A program made the translations under genes and the position numbers. Below, one piece after another: positions 1-10,500 of a stretch of DNA of 64,000 nt (the stretch's first letter is position 1; each line of letters opens with the position of its first letter). The notes beneath the pieces were generated by a model. It was not told the DNA's origin. It worked only from the letters and a program-made list of their open reading frames with translations, and ran no database searches. Source of the DNA: Manduca sexta (taxonomy: Eukaryota > Arthropoda > Insecta > Lepidoptera > Sphingidae); assembly GCF_014839805.1 (NCBI RefSeq), contig NC_051117.1:1488001-1552000 (forward strand), written 5' to 3'.

Positions 1-1603
1 AGTTAAACTATATTGAATACATTTAAGTATATTACTAATACGTATCGTAAGTTTATGAAAGTATTTAGATATTTACGTACGCAAAAACCACTAAGCGGAT
101 TTGTGTAGAATTTTACACACAGATACATCATGAACTGGATTTAAATACAGGCTACTTATGTCCTGTTAAGTACTTTGATTTTGCTTTCTTTAGGCAGTGA
201 TACCACAGCAACTAGTTATACCGTCAACAAATTTACAATTTAACTGTATCAAATGTTCGTAGAAATCCCATAACGCCTGCAATTGGTGCGTCACTTGTTA
301 TTGCGTCATTCGACATATTACAATTCAAATTAATTGCAATAACATCTTGGTCAAACCAGGGGGACTAATTAAAAGTAGTACGCACTAATAAATACGCAGT
401 TACAGTCGCAATTTCCAATCAATTGAATCAAATAGGCGCACAGTTATAAATTCAGTTTTGAACTGCTGAAAAGAAGCTAATATAGAAGAAGATAAAGAAA
501 ATAAATTCATTAAAAACATATATAATGATTGATGTATGCCATGCGCTCGCGCATCAAACATTCGATTAAGTTAAAATTGATCAGCTTTAATTAGCACTTG
601 CGCAAAAGTTTCTGACGTAGTACCATCAAAGTGCAGTGGATGGCGTGCGAGAGGTCTGATCTTGTCAAATCTTTAATGTGCGCGCGCACCTTCAACATAC
701 TATAAATAGAAATATATTTATAACACGGCTTTCAAGCTCAAAACCAATTTATTAATCATTACGTCACTACCTATTCAGAAAAATAGATTAGACAATACGC
801 AGACTGTGGCCTTGATACAACTACTTATAAGATCTGACGTATAACATATGTTTTAATTTGTGCGCATGCGCAACATCTATGACGTCAGAGAACCGATAGA
901 AAAGACGAATCCGCTGTGCTTCTTGTTACGTTATGAGGAAGAATTTTGCGCGTGTAAATCCCATTGTGGATTATAATGTTATTTACATATTTTCCTTGAA
1001 TATATATTATTCTAAAATGATTACTACGAATAAGTTTGATTTTTTTGCGTGATTTTTTAAATTGTCCTATTAAAGTTGACCTTGGTAATGAATAGCGGTG
1101 CCTGCATTGGCGGTTCTTCTAAACTAGCTGGCAACATCAGATACTTAATAAGACACGGCGGTTTAATTCTGAGTACATACGCGTCATTAAACTATATATT
1201 TAGATAGAGTAAGAAATAGCACGTAATACATATAACTTAACCAGTAAAAATAGCCACGGTTCAGTAAATACACACGGCAAATAGTGCGTGCTGTAGTTAC
1301 GCCTCTGTCCACCCCTTTGGCAATAAAAGAAGTGTTTGAGTACATCAAAAAATAGTATTTATATAATTGCTGACCGATATTTGTGAGTCATCTAATATCT
1401 CAACGTGGCGCAGTGCACTGCCACGCAATGGTTTGTTATTAAAGTTTTTTTTTTATATATATATTAAATTTACAAAGTCAATATGTGTTTCATAATCAAT
1501 AACATCTTATTCTAGATAATGTTTCACAAATTGGATAATGGAGGGAGGCGAGTTTCCACTATTTGATACGTAATTCGCCCCCGAATTGTTTATAGCTTGA
1601 ACT
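1..1603. other. No gene recognised
   Basis: AT-rich DNA with no convincing reading frame on either strand. The only recognisable piece is a short fragment at about 1294-1335 that matches the 3' tail of the SINE-2 family described at 31868 (the run 'acgcctctgtccacccc'). Confidence 0.6.
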
Positions 1604-1782
1604 GGGGCCTTATTCTCTATCCCGCACGTTATTTTAACAGTGCGTAACAAGCACGTAACACAACGCATCATGTTTAGGACTATAGAAATTTGGCTTACAG
1701 AATACCATTCCACGCACATTTCTCGAAGATAACATGACACAGTCGCGTTACGCGTTTACACTATCATACAGAATAAGGGCCC
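1604..1782. mobile_element. MITE family A, copy 1 (complete, 179 bp)
   Basis: Both ends carry a 16-bp terminal inverted repeat that agrees at 14 of 16 positions: GGGGCCTTATTCTCTA at 1604-1619 and the reverse complement of 1767-1782. There is no coding capacity. A second copy in opposite orientation lies at 9153-9648, and their interiors align over most of their length (shared blocks include the 'gtaacacaacgc' and 'ggtattctgt' stretches). The size and structure fit a non-autonomous DNA transposon. No clear target-site duplication was found, so the superfamily is open. Confidence 0.7.
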
Positions 1783-3444
1783 TGAGTTGCTATACTATTA
1801 GCATTCTTGGCGCTTATAGGCCAGGCTTGCTCGTCTCGTCATTAAAACCATAGGCATGTATTATTCTTTAAAATATTATACTCATTAAGGTTATAGCTTA
1901 AGGTCCATTTTTCATACATTTTGTTTCACCTTTAATCTGGGTAACTAAACAAGTATTGGCAAGTAAAGAATTTAAATTCACGTCTAGTTAGTGATTAGTT
2001 CTCGCAGTTGAAAGAAAAACGTAAAAATAATTAATATGCATGGGTATTTCGGCCTTTAAAATTTAATACGACGAAATTTTACTTTACACTTAACCACCAC
2101 AACATACGTTGTTAATACTAACAATGAGGTAGTATTATTGTTTACGATATTGTCTATGCTTTCCCGCCTTATCTAAAAGCATGTGAATGTAATATTGATG
2201 GTATATGAAATCATATTCTTATGTAGTATTCTTTCCCAGCCCACTCCAGATTTAAATATAAATTTATACACAAACCTACCTCAACATATTCTGTAATACC
2301 AAGTTTCGATAGCATCAAATAAGTTGTTTTTGTGTAACGTATTTCAATTAGATTATTATAATAAAACCATAAACTAAATAAATTGTTTTAAAATGGCGGA
2401 AACCAAATGAAAAATTAATGATTTTAGGAATATAACTATATGATAGTAATGAATCCATTTTAGAATTAGGTATATTCAGTTCATAATTAGGTCTCCAATC
2501 ATTAAACATCGAACCAACATCCATTTTTAAACACTGCTCTACTAATCTATCATTCCCATACTAACGAAAATAGCTATCCTTGTTATTAATTTAAGTATTC
2601 ATAATAAGTACATGTAATAATATTGTAACATATAATTATAAAGAATTCTGTTACACTGTTAATTATGTTTAATGCGGGCTATAAAATTCATTAGCCAAAC
2701 TCCACTTTGTCACGACAATGCTACTTTACTGATTGTAAACTGATTTGGTATTTTAAATAGAAATACTTAATTATAATTAATAGTTCATTGTAATTAAGGT
2801 TTTAATTCCTTTGTATTTTCATTACAGTTTTAATTAAATATTGTTTTGTTAATTCCAAACTATTTGATATGTTGATATTTTAATAAATTTATTACAGTGT
2901 GTATTTACAAGATATTTTTCATATCGACCTACATTCGCTCACGCCTTTATCCCTCAGGGATAGGCAGGTGTGCTATTAATACTGCTACATTTCAACCCTA
3001 TTTACGTGATAGGTGCCAAGCAATATTAGACAAAAATCCATTGTCAAAAATGCTTTTATAATGCCAATAACATTAGGTCTATGTAACCAGTCTTGTACAG
3101 TCCCACTGTTAGACACTACTGTTCCACGTTTAAGCCTTAGTCCACCACGCTGGTGCCTTAGTATCTTAAACATATCGTTTTTACTGCTAAAATAGATAAT
3201 AATAAAGCCAATTAAGCTGCTAAGAGTTTTACTAAAAGGAAATCTACGATTTTAAACAATAGAGACGGTTTATTTCGAACAGGCCGGCATAATTGTATCG
3301 ACAATTTCATCAATAAATACTTCATTTAGACGCTGTATTTACCACCAAATTATTATTATTATTATTTTTTTTTTTTTATAGAGGAGGCAATCAAGCAGGT
3401 CACCTGATGCTAACAAATCATCTTCCATAAACACCTCAAATAAT
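1783..3444. other. No gene; small repeat fragments
   Basis: AT-rich DNA without a supported gene. It contains an inverted SINE-2 tail fragment at about 2938-2975 and a short SINE-1 fragment at about 3128-3156 ('agtccaccacgctgg'). The short frames here are chance openings. Confidence 0.55.
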
Positions 3445-3890
3445 AAAGGAAACATCAAACCGGTATTTGTCTAAAAAAACCCAAAACATTCAAATGGGTT
3501 GTGGTATCGCCACGAGTCAGAAGAAGGTGGAAGTGGAAGGAAGGTGAATCCCTCCGCGGTTCACTGGAGACCACGACCATCTTCTATGCACACGTAGGTT
3601 AATTATAAAGGAATCATCAAACCGGTATTTGTCTAACAAATTCCCAAAATTTCAAATGTGTTGTGATATCTCCACGGCAGTAGAAGGTGGAAGGGAGAGG
3701 AATCCCTGCGCGGTTCACTGGAGGCCACGACCATCGTCTATAAACACGTAGATTAATAATAAAGGAATCATTAAACCGGTATTTGTCTAACAAATCTCAA
3801 AAATTTCAAATGTGCTGTAATATCTCCACGGCAGTAGAAGGTGGAAGGGAGAGGAATCCCTCCGCGGTTCACTGGAGGCCACGGCGACGT
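3445..3890. repeat. Tandem repeat, three units of about 155-162 bp
   Basis: Three head-to-tail units begin at about 3445, 3607 and 3761, each starting 'aaaggaa' followed by 'accggtatttgtct'. Each carries the same later blocks, including 'gaatccct' and 'cgcggttcactgga'. Units 2 and 3 are closer to each other than to unit 1, which suggests stepwise duplication. A short open frame runs through the third unit but has no recognisable product. A T-rich stretch just upstream (3359-3380), followed by 'atagaggaggcaa', resembles the start of a common lepidopteran dispersed repeat. Confidence 0.75.
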
Positions 3891-4289
3891 CCTTCCGCAA
3901 ATCTAGACACTAGTGTTCAAACCCAGGTCACTAAACTCAATAATACTGGAATTAACGAGTTGAGTGCGTTTGTTTGGAAAGTAGTAGTCGTTTTTTGCGG
4001 CTGGCAACTCTCGTACTATAACAAGTAACTTTTTGTAGCTCTGGTAAAATAACTTATTAAAATTAATTGTAATAACAATTCAGTCTGGATATAGTTGTTA
4101 AATATACTGCACTTATGGTGCAGCCAATTGTTTATTGTTATGTATTTAATATGTTCATGCTGTGACAGCCTGTAATTAAAACAGTACTGCAGCAACTACT
4201 TACGGATAGGTAATCGGAAAATTAAAACTATGTAAGGTGTATGTTTTGTTGGCTGTTCAAATAAATAAATAATTAGCCTGTTCTTGTAT

Positions 4290-5056
4290 ACACGTGCTGG
4301 GCTAGGAATGGTGGTAGGATATACTTTATATCCGCCCAGATAGCTACCACTGCACACAAGTACACGACAGTTACCGATCAATGCGTACTCATTGTTTGGG
4401 AAGTAGTAGTCGTTATAATAAGCCACTTCTTCTGTACATAGTCTAGGGTTAGGAATGGTTAAAAAAGAAAAGAAATCTTATATACGTCCGGATAACGACT
4501 GTACACTGGTGTTAAAACCCGCCACGTGTGTCGCGTTTTGGCATCAGCCTGTGTATGGACTTTCTGAAGGCCGGCATAATAGGGGACCGGCCTATGCTTG
4601 ATTTTGTACATTATTCTATATGTAATGGTTAATAATACGAAAAAGAAGCACTCCTGCGAAAACTACATAACAATTGTTTAAAAGATGAGCGAGTAATTCA
4701 TATTTAAAATATTGTAACGTGCAGAAGTGGGCGCGATGTGGGGATATCGCTTCATCTCTTTTTTTCGCACGCGTCGTAATTCCCTATGACGTCACATGTG
4801 GATATTTCGTCTCTTTTCTGTTTCTTGTTAATTACCCCTTCCACCGAAATTCAAAGACTTATAACTTGTTGATTTTTACCGGATTTTAATAATTCCTTCT
4901 GTGTTATAATTTATATTATGTAAATATTTGATAATAGTAAAGAACAAAAATGAGTCCGGTACCCTATTGTGGCGACTGCTGAGGGGTAATCATCTCTCTT
5001 CGGTCGACATTTTATTGGATCCCACCCCACTTACTATTAGATGCTGTGGAGTCACC
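4290..5056 (-). mobile_element. Dispersed repeat family D, degenerate and interrupted copy
   Basis: The blocks at 4295-4350, 4478-4578 and 4968-5056 match, in reverse orientation, the ~235-bp repeat seen cleanly at 8321-8562. Shared words include 'ggtggtaggatata', 'aaaacccgcca', 'cagcctgtgtat' and 'gctgaggggtaatcat'. A second element (4581-4965) is inserted in it. It has no coding capacity. The family has no visible terminal inverted repeats, and I cannot place it in a superfamily. Confidence 0.6.
4581..4965. mobile_element. MITE inserted in family D, 385 bp, AT target duplication
   Basis: The ends are AGGGGACCGG (4581-4590) and CCGGTACCCT (4956-4965), inverted repeats with one mismatch over 10 bp. 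The dinucleotide AT flanks both sides (4579-4580 and 4966-4967). Removing the element and one AT restores the uninterrupted family D sequence seen elsewhere ('ccggcataattgtg'), which gives the insertion point directly. There is no coding capacity. A two-base target duplication is unlike PIF/Harbinger, which duplicates three bases. Confidence 0.65.
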
Positions 5057-5169
5057 TTATAAGGGGGTTAGTCTGTAGGAATCGTAAAGTGCTACCATCT
5101 AGCGGAACAAATATAAACTAGCCGATCACTTTTTTGGCCATCCAAAAACCCAAATTTATTCAACTTTTC

Positions 5170-5185
5170 AATTGGGTATTTGACA
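5170..5185 (+). repeat. Left terminal inverted repeat of the YqaJ/DDE transposon
   Basis: This 16-bp sequence is exactly complementary to 8034-8049. It starts AATTGGG and ends TTGACA. Confidence 0.75.
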
Positions 5186-5936
5186 TAGTAAAGAAATAAA
5201 TAAATTTGGTATTGAACATTATATAATTTAAGGTGTTAATTAAGAATATTTGACTTAAATTACAAATAAAAATTATTTAATATTTTATTTTCCTAAATAA
5301 AAATAAGAGTTTTTGAATCTGTGCATCATTTACAAGAAACGTCTCAAGCGAGCAAGACTAGAGAACGTGACGTCACGATGTATTATATGTAATGTCTTGT
5401 CTATTGGTCTTGAAATTCCGAAAAAGATTTTGGCGCGTTTCGCAGGTTTCATTAATATTTATTTGATTATTTCGTGTCCAAAGTGCACTTCACCGAAAAA
5501 CAAACATGGAAATTGGTTTTATTCAAGCGGACAGTGCAAATTTGCCAAAAATTGTGTCTTTTATGATCGCAAATTTCTTTGCCTCAAACTCGGACTTTTG
5601 TTCTGCAGAATTGAGGAACGTGAAAACTTCATTGTAAGTACAAAACTATCCTTTTCTGATATTTTGTTCAATTCACAATAGATTACAGTTTGATTTATGT
5701 ACTTAGCCTTATTTTGTTTTGCTATAAAATAACTATAAAATTGTGTCATGCATATGATAGGTACATGTTTACTTTGTAGACTATAAATACAAATAATACA
5801 TTTATTACGTTACCAATAAAATCATAACTTATAAGAATCTTACTCTGGTTAGGTACCTGTTATTTGTGTAAAATCTTTTCAACGAAAAGTTTCTCGTATT
5901 GTGGCTATCTGTGATGCTTTATTTCTATTTTTACAG

Positions 5937-7210
5937 ATCATCAAGACAGTTGTATGGTGATGATGCTAATTCATATGCTAACTCAAATCCTAAAACATCA
6001 AGCTGATTACAAAGTGCCCGACATTCTTCAGTTCTCGATGCATTATTAGAGCATCAAGCCTAAGAAAGGAAGTGACTGTGAAACGTTTTTAGCCAAAATT
6101 AATGGTGTTTTTACACAAGAAAATATAAATTTTGTGGAAAGTCTGACTCGAGCACAACACGAAATTCAAGCATGGCATGAGTTAAGGTATTATTTATTTA
6201 TAGGTATTTGATTGCATTTTAAATGTGATGTTGCCTTTTTAAATGTGATTTGATACTGTAAGTATTGAACTAATAAGATATTTAAAATCAATGTTCTAGA
6301 GCAAAATTCCCAACTTGGGGTCTGTGGACATATCTAGAGTCGGCTGATTTCAATGTTAAAGCTATATGAAGTTTCAGGTTGTGCTTAAGAGAAGCATTTT
6401 ATTGTGATTTAAGGAGGTCTGTGGTGATCATCTTTGCTCATTTAGTGGTCCACAGCTAAGAAAGGTTGGAAAATGCTGTCTTAGATTAATATATATTGGA
6501 ATTATATGTTTCCATGTGAGATGCAATCTCAAAATGTAAATTAGTCTTGTAGCTTTACTAGTCTTTGATGTTTGTGTTCACATTCATATGTGTTGGGCAC
6601 CCATTCTACAGGGCATCCTAGTGGGGATATAAACGTATATGTGGCCACCAGGCAGTCACTAGTTTAACATTTAAAAAAAAATGAATTTTCTTTTCAGGAA
6701 TAAAAGCATCAAAAGCATTTGATGTTTCACGATGCAAAATAACTGTTGGATCCTTGGTTGCCTTAATAATGGGAGCTAAAGTACCAGATACTCCAACCAT
6801 GAAAAGAGGAAAATCATTGGAAGAAGTAGTAAGAAAGGAGTTGGAAAAAAAAATATGACAAGATTGCAGAATGTGGTTTTATTATTAGCCAAAAATTCCC
6901 AATGGTAGCTGCATCGCCAGATGGTATTTTAGAGGGTGACACAGTTATTGAAATTAAATGTCCAACAAGCCAAAAAAGTTTTATATACTATATATGTAAC
7001 AACACAATCACAGAAAAGTTTGCAGTCTAAGTTCTTTTGCAAATGTATGTGAGTAATTTAACAAAAGGTTTATTTTGTGTGGCAGATTGGGAATTTGAAA
7101 AAAATAATAAAGTCCATGTAATACCAATAGAGTATGATGAGATCAAAGTAAATGATATTTTATCTAAAGTTGTAAAGTTTTGGAAGAATAATGTTTACAA
7201 TCTATTGTAA
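5937..7210 (+). pseudogene. YqaJ-type exonuclease of a transposon, broken
   Basis: YqaJ proteins are lambda-exonuclease-like nucleases of the PD-(D/E)XK fold. Near 6110-6186 a frame reads a TRAQHEIQAWHELR stretch, matching the family's N-terminal 'TR.Q....W..LR' block. After an intron-like gap (donor at 6187, acceptor ending at 6697), exon 3 runs to a TAA at 7208-7210. It carries SPDGILEGDTVIEIKCP at about 6915-6967, the D...E-x-K catalytic core. A further intron is suggested upstream (GTAAGT at 5634, acceptor ending 5936). The gene is disabled by in-frame stops in exon 2 (about 5998-6075), a frameshift in the A-run near 6850, and a stop at 7028-7030. No regulation can be inferred. Confidence 0.75.
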
Positions 7211-7464
7211 AAAACTTATTTTTATAACTTAATATAGGAAAATAAAACATTATATTCTAAATTTTGTTTTTATTCGTCAAATGTTTTTAATTAAGGAGCC
7301 TAGTAAATTAATTAAGGCACATGCAATAACAATGCAATCGTCCAAAAACTTAATTAAATTTGTATTGACAACTGAATGCGGTTTTAACATTAATAATAAT
7401 AATAATTTTTATTGTAAATAACCGAATTTGTTTACAATTTCAATGGTTACAAATTACAAACTTA

Positions 7465-7795
7465 TTATAAAAACATTGAGAACTCCCTTAGACGTCGGAT
7501 GACTCTTTCAATGTGTATCAGTAAACTTGCTATCTCCTTAGTTTTTGGAGCTTCAACTTTGGTTTAATTAGACTTAACTGATACACTTGGCGGTCCCACT
7601 AAACTGCATCCCTTTTGTAATAACAGTTGCTCAATATGCTTGAATCCTCTATCAGCTAGTATAATCGCACCAGGTTCCCAATGATCTAAAAGTTGCAATT
7701 TTCAACCAAACATACATCGCTAATCCTGCCACCATAACCAGGAGAAATGTAGTTAATTATACCATCAGGTGTGCTACTTATAAGGTATTTTATTG
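7465..7795 (-). pseudogene. DDE_Tnp_4/IS5-like transposase remnant
   Basis: Read on the minus strand, the piece gives PDGIINYISPGYGGRISD, then after a frameshift and stop near 7690 a frame with GAIILADRGF, and later HIERVIRRLREF. These match the catalytic core of THAP/HARBI1-like DDE_Tnp_4 transposases: an aspartate in RISD, an aspartate in ADRGF and a glutamate in the H.ERV..R block. Only about 110 residues remain of a protein normally 300-450 long. There is another stop after the 'VSVKSN' segment. It lies tail to tail with the YqaJ remnant inside the same inverted repeats, so it is probably the mobility gene of this element. Confidence 0.75.
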
Positions 7796-8033
7796 TATTG
7801 GCCTTTTATAATCTTGAATAATAAACGAATCTCACGTATTGTTTACATTAAGACTATTACATCATGACGTCACGCCCTTTATTTGTCACGTGACTTAGCG
7901 TTTCAGCGGGAAACACAAAACGTAATTATTAAAACTGTCTTTTAGCTATTAAAATGGCTCTAAATATTAAAAAAACAATTGTCAAGCATATCTTTAGTGA
8001 CTCTAGAACATTTTAAAGTACTTTACGAAAATT

Positions 8034-8049
8034 TGTCAAATACCCAATT
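8034..8049 (-). repeat. Right terminal inverted repeat of the YqaJ/DDE transposon
   Basis: This is the exact complement of 5170-5185. The element's flank continues as ordinary AT-rich DNA. Confidence 0.75.
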
Positions 8050-8320
8050 ATAGTAATTATGATTAATAGTTGTGGGAATATATTGTGATATCACATAACC
8101 AGTTAGTAGCAAGGAAACTTGTTTTCGAAACTACTGGCATGTCGGGCAGACAGACCTATGACTCCGATTTTACATAATTAAAGATTTTCCCAAAGCCAAT
8201 TTGGTAATATAAATTCAAAATAACCTAATGTGATCCTTATTAGCGAATACTTGGGTGGTTATTTCAATAAACCAGAAACCTCTGAACTGATTTAGATAGT
8301 TTTTTTTATATGAGCACAGC

Positions 8321-8562
8321 AAAGTGACTCCTGCACCTGATGGTGAGGAGTGGGGTCCATTAGAATGTCGACTGACGAGCGATGATTACCCCTCGACTAT
8401 CGACACAATTATGCCGGCCTGTTGGATATACACAGGCCGATCCCGGAACGCGACACGTACGTGGGTCACTATGGCGGGTTTTAAAACCTTGTGTACGGTG
8501 GTTGCTATCCGGGCAGATATAAGGTATATCCTACCACCAGCAAATAAACCAAATCTTAGATT
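8321..8562 (+). mobile_element. Dispersed repeat family D, best copy
   Basis: This is the reference copy of a ~235-bp repeat present at least six times in the window: 4290-5056, 8321-8562, 11291-11692, 20466-20678, 22612-22839 and 44128-44355. Diagnostic words in order are 'gtggggtccattagaatgtc', 'gatgattacccctcg', 'ttatgccggcctgttgg', 'cggaacgcgacac', 'actatggcgggtttt' and 'atatcctaccaccag'. Open frames run through it on both strands but differ between copies and look non-coding. Confidence 0.7.
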
Positions 8563-9152
8563 CATATATAGGCTAGGAAAATTGACCAGTAAAACATAAC
8601 TGAGGGAAAATAAGAGATTCTTCTTAATGGCCTTGAATGACGAGACGAGCTTGCACATTCGCTTGATGGTAAGCGATACGACCGACCATACACAGTAGAA
8701 ACACCATCCAACACTTTAAATTACAAAGTATTGTTTGTATTCCACTGTGCGCGCCATCCTGAGACATGAGATGTTAAGTCTTATTATGTCCATTAGTTAC
8801 ACTGGTTACAATGTCCTACAAACCGGAACAGAACAGTGACTACACGCTGCTGCTTGGCGGCAGAAATAGACATTGCGGTGGTAGCTACCCAGGCGGATTT
8901 CACATATGAGAGAACCCTACCACCAGGAGAGTTCCCCACAATTAAAGGCGCAAGCAAGACCTAGCTTGAAAATTTTGCATAAATTTTCTCAAGTTCAGTT
9001 TTAATTAATAATATAAATCTTAATTAGTTGATGATTTACAAGATTTAAATGCCAATTAAACATCGGAACTAGCTTGCTCTTGACTTATTAGCATCAGTAT
9101 ATAATGCATTGGCATCTTTGTACAGTTTTTAGATACCAAATAGATGACATAT
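8563..9152. other. No gene; repeat debris
   Basis: Contains a partial family D-like block at about 8850-8935 ('gaaccctaccaccagg') and a short 'cgagacgagcttg...gatggtaagcgat' piece (8639-8677) of the type found in many lepidopteran repeats. No reading frame is supported. Confidence 0.5.
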
Positions 9153-9648
9153 GGCCTTATTCTCTAAGATAGTGTAAACTCGTAACACAGTCGTATCTTG
9201 TTCGTTGAATGGTATTCTGTTAGCCAATTTCTATTGTGTTAAACGCATTGAAGTATATTCTATAGACACGACTGTCCATGTATAAACTATTTGTTCAAAA
9301 TCTGAACTAAAATGGCTACCGAAACGTTACTGTTATAACCTATTTATTCACTTGAACAACAAACAATTTTAATTATTTGACTAATATTTTTTATTCAAAT
9401 CCAGATTTACACTTAGACTCGAGTTCTTATATCATGAGCGCCACTTCGTACATAACCACAAGCTTTCAATATTGACCATACTAAAGTCAGTTTGAATGGA
9501 TTGCAGTTCAATTCAGTTGAACACAGTGAATGTTCGGAACGCCAAATCTAGTACGTAGTACATATATATCGATGGTTAAACGCAACACAGTGCGTTACGT
9601 ACTTATTACGCACTGACAAAATATCTTATGGCGTAGAGAATAAGACCC
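9153..9648. mobile_element. MITE family A, copy 2, with another element inside
   Basis: The ends GGCCTTATTCTCTA (9153-9166) and TAGAGAATAAGACCC (9634-9648) match the family A termini at 1604-1782. The outer parts align with copy 1 in inverse orientation. The interior is split by a 327-bp insertion (9248-9574) flanked by a 10-bp direct repeat. Confidence 0.7.
9248..9574 (+). mobile_element. Family G element nested in a MITE, 10-bp target duplication
   Basis: The word GTTAAACGCA occurs on both sides (9238-9247 and 9575-9584), as expected for a target-site duplication. The insert is recognisable because a close inverted copy stands alone at 25161-25468. The two agree over about 310 bp with scattered differences, from 'atagacacga' to 'ctagtacgtagta'. 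A 10-bp duplication and the absence of terminal inverted repeats suggest retroposition. No coding capacity or tRNA-like head was seen, so the class is uncertain. Confidence 0.7.
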
Positions 9649-9717
9649 TGATGGTAAACGATTACTGTCGACTATGAGTACTCAAAATACCTAAGTGTTT
9701 ATTAGGATTTAGGGGAT

Positions 9718-9886
9718 GCCTACGTCATAATGTCCTAGACAATCCAGCCTTTGTGGTAACCCTACTTCATACGGTATTGAGTTTTTTGTAAAGAGCGGGT
9801 ATGTGAATGATAAAGCAATCGATAATTATTGGTACATTTGCATTCGATTTTCGAATTTCAATTATACAAGTCTAATAACGGCTATA
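9718..9886 (+). repeat. Direct repeat, left copy
   Basis: About 170 bp repeated in the same orientation at 10287-10500. Shared words are 'gcctacgt', 'atgtcctagacaat', 'tttgtggt', 'tttgcattcgattttcgaat' and 'aacggctat'. No gene is involved. Confidence 0.65.
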
Positions 9887-10286
9887 CCTCTTTTGTTTAA
9901 TTTTTTTTTCAATGATTATTTTTGTTTTTCTATATTTTATTCATATTATATTGGATTGAAATGTTAAAATTTAAAGTTAGGAGATCCATAATCGGTATGA
10001 CACAATGTCAAGGATGTCACCAATCGTTTACGTCTAAAAAAGATTGTTTACGGTTATCGGACGGGCATATTTGTATAAAGAAATATAACCTCTTTACGCA
10101 TTCTTGTTGATATCAAATTCCTATGTGACCACAAACGCCTATTGTTATTTAGACAATGTATCACGTGATAATTGTGGTATATTAACATACAATAAAAAAT
10201 GTCATGTATGCTAAATCGACAGATAACAATGCGTGTGTCCTGTGAATGCCAGTTAGGTGAAGAGTATGGTTTAGACTTTAGTGTAT

Positions 10287-10500
10287 GCCTACGTAATTAT
10301 GTCCTAGACAATTCAATGTTTGTGGTGAACCTACTCCATACGTATTAAGCTTTTTATTAGGAAGAACGCACATCAATGATAAATAGGATAGGATAGAGGA
10401 TAGGATAGGATAGAGGATAGGATAGGATAGAGTACTCGTTATTTCTGACATTTGCATTCGATTTTCGAATTTGAATTATACAAATCGATTAACGGCTATT
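10287..10500 (+). repeat. Direct repeat, right copy, expanded by a minisatellite
   Basis: This matches 9718-9886 but carries a 51-bp minisatellite (10383-10433) where the left copy has unrelated sequence. Confidence 0.65.
10383..10433 (+). repeat. Minisatellite, three exact 17-bp units
   Basis: The unit is ATAGGATAGGATAGAGG, repeated three times, the last with a changed final base. Each unit is itself built from ATAGG steps, which shows replication-slippage growth. It is not the insect telomere repeat TTAGG. Confidence 0.85.

Larger units (their letters stand above)
5170..8049. mobile_element. Decayed DNA transposon with YqaJ nuclease and DDE transposase
   Basis: A 16-bp exact inverted repeat, AATTGGGTATTTGACA, lies at 5170-5185 and as its complement at 8034-8049. 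A second shared word ('gtaaag') follows a few bases inside each end. AATT could be part of the inverted repeat or a four-base target duplication. Inside are a broken YqaJ-type nuclease gene on the plus strand and a broken DDE_Tnp_4-type transposase gene on the minus strand, facing each other. From memory, this two-gene content is that of the ISL2EU (IS4EU) superfamily of eukaryotic transposons. Both genes contain stops and frameshifts, so the element is dead. Confidence 0.7.

Noticed and set aside
5313..5681. A 122-residue frame at the left side of the YqaJ/DDE transposon as a separate gene
   Set aside because: It has no ATG start at its 5' end and no recognisable domain. It may include a degenerate first exon of the nuclease, given the GTAAGT at 5634, but this cannot be shown.
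10383..10433. Interstitial telomeric repeat
   Set aside because: The step is ATAGG within a 17-bp unit. It is not the insect TTAGG repeat.
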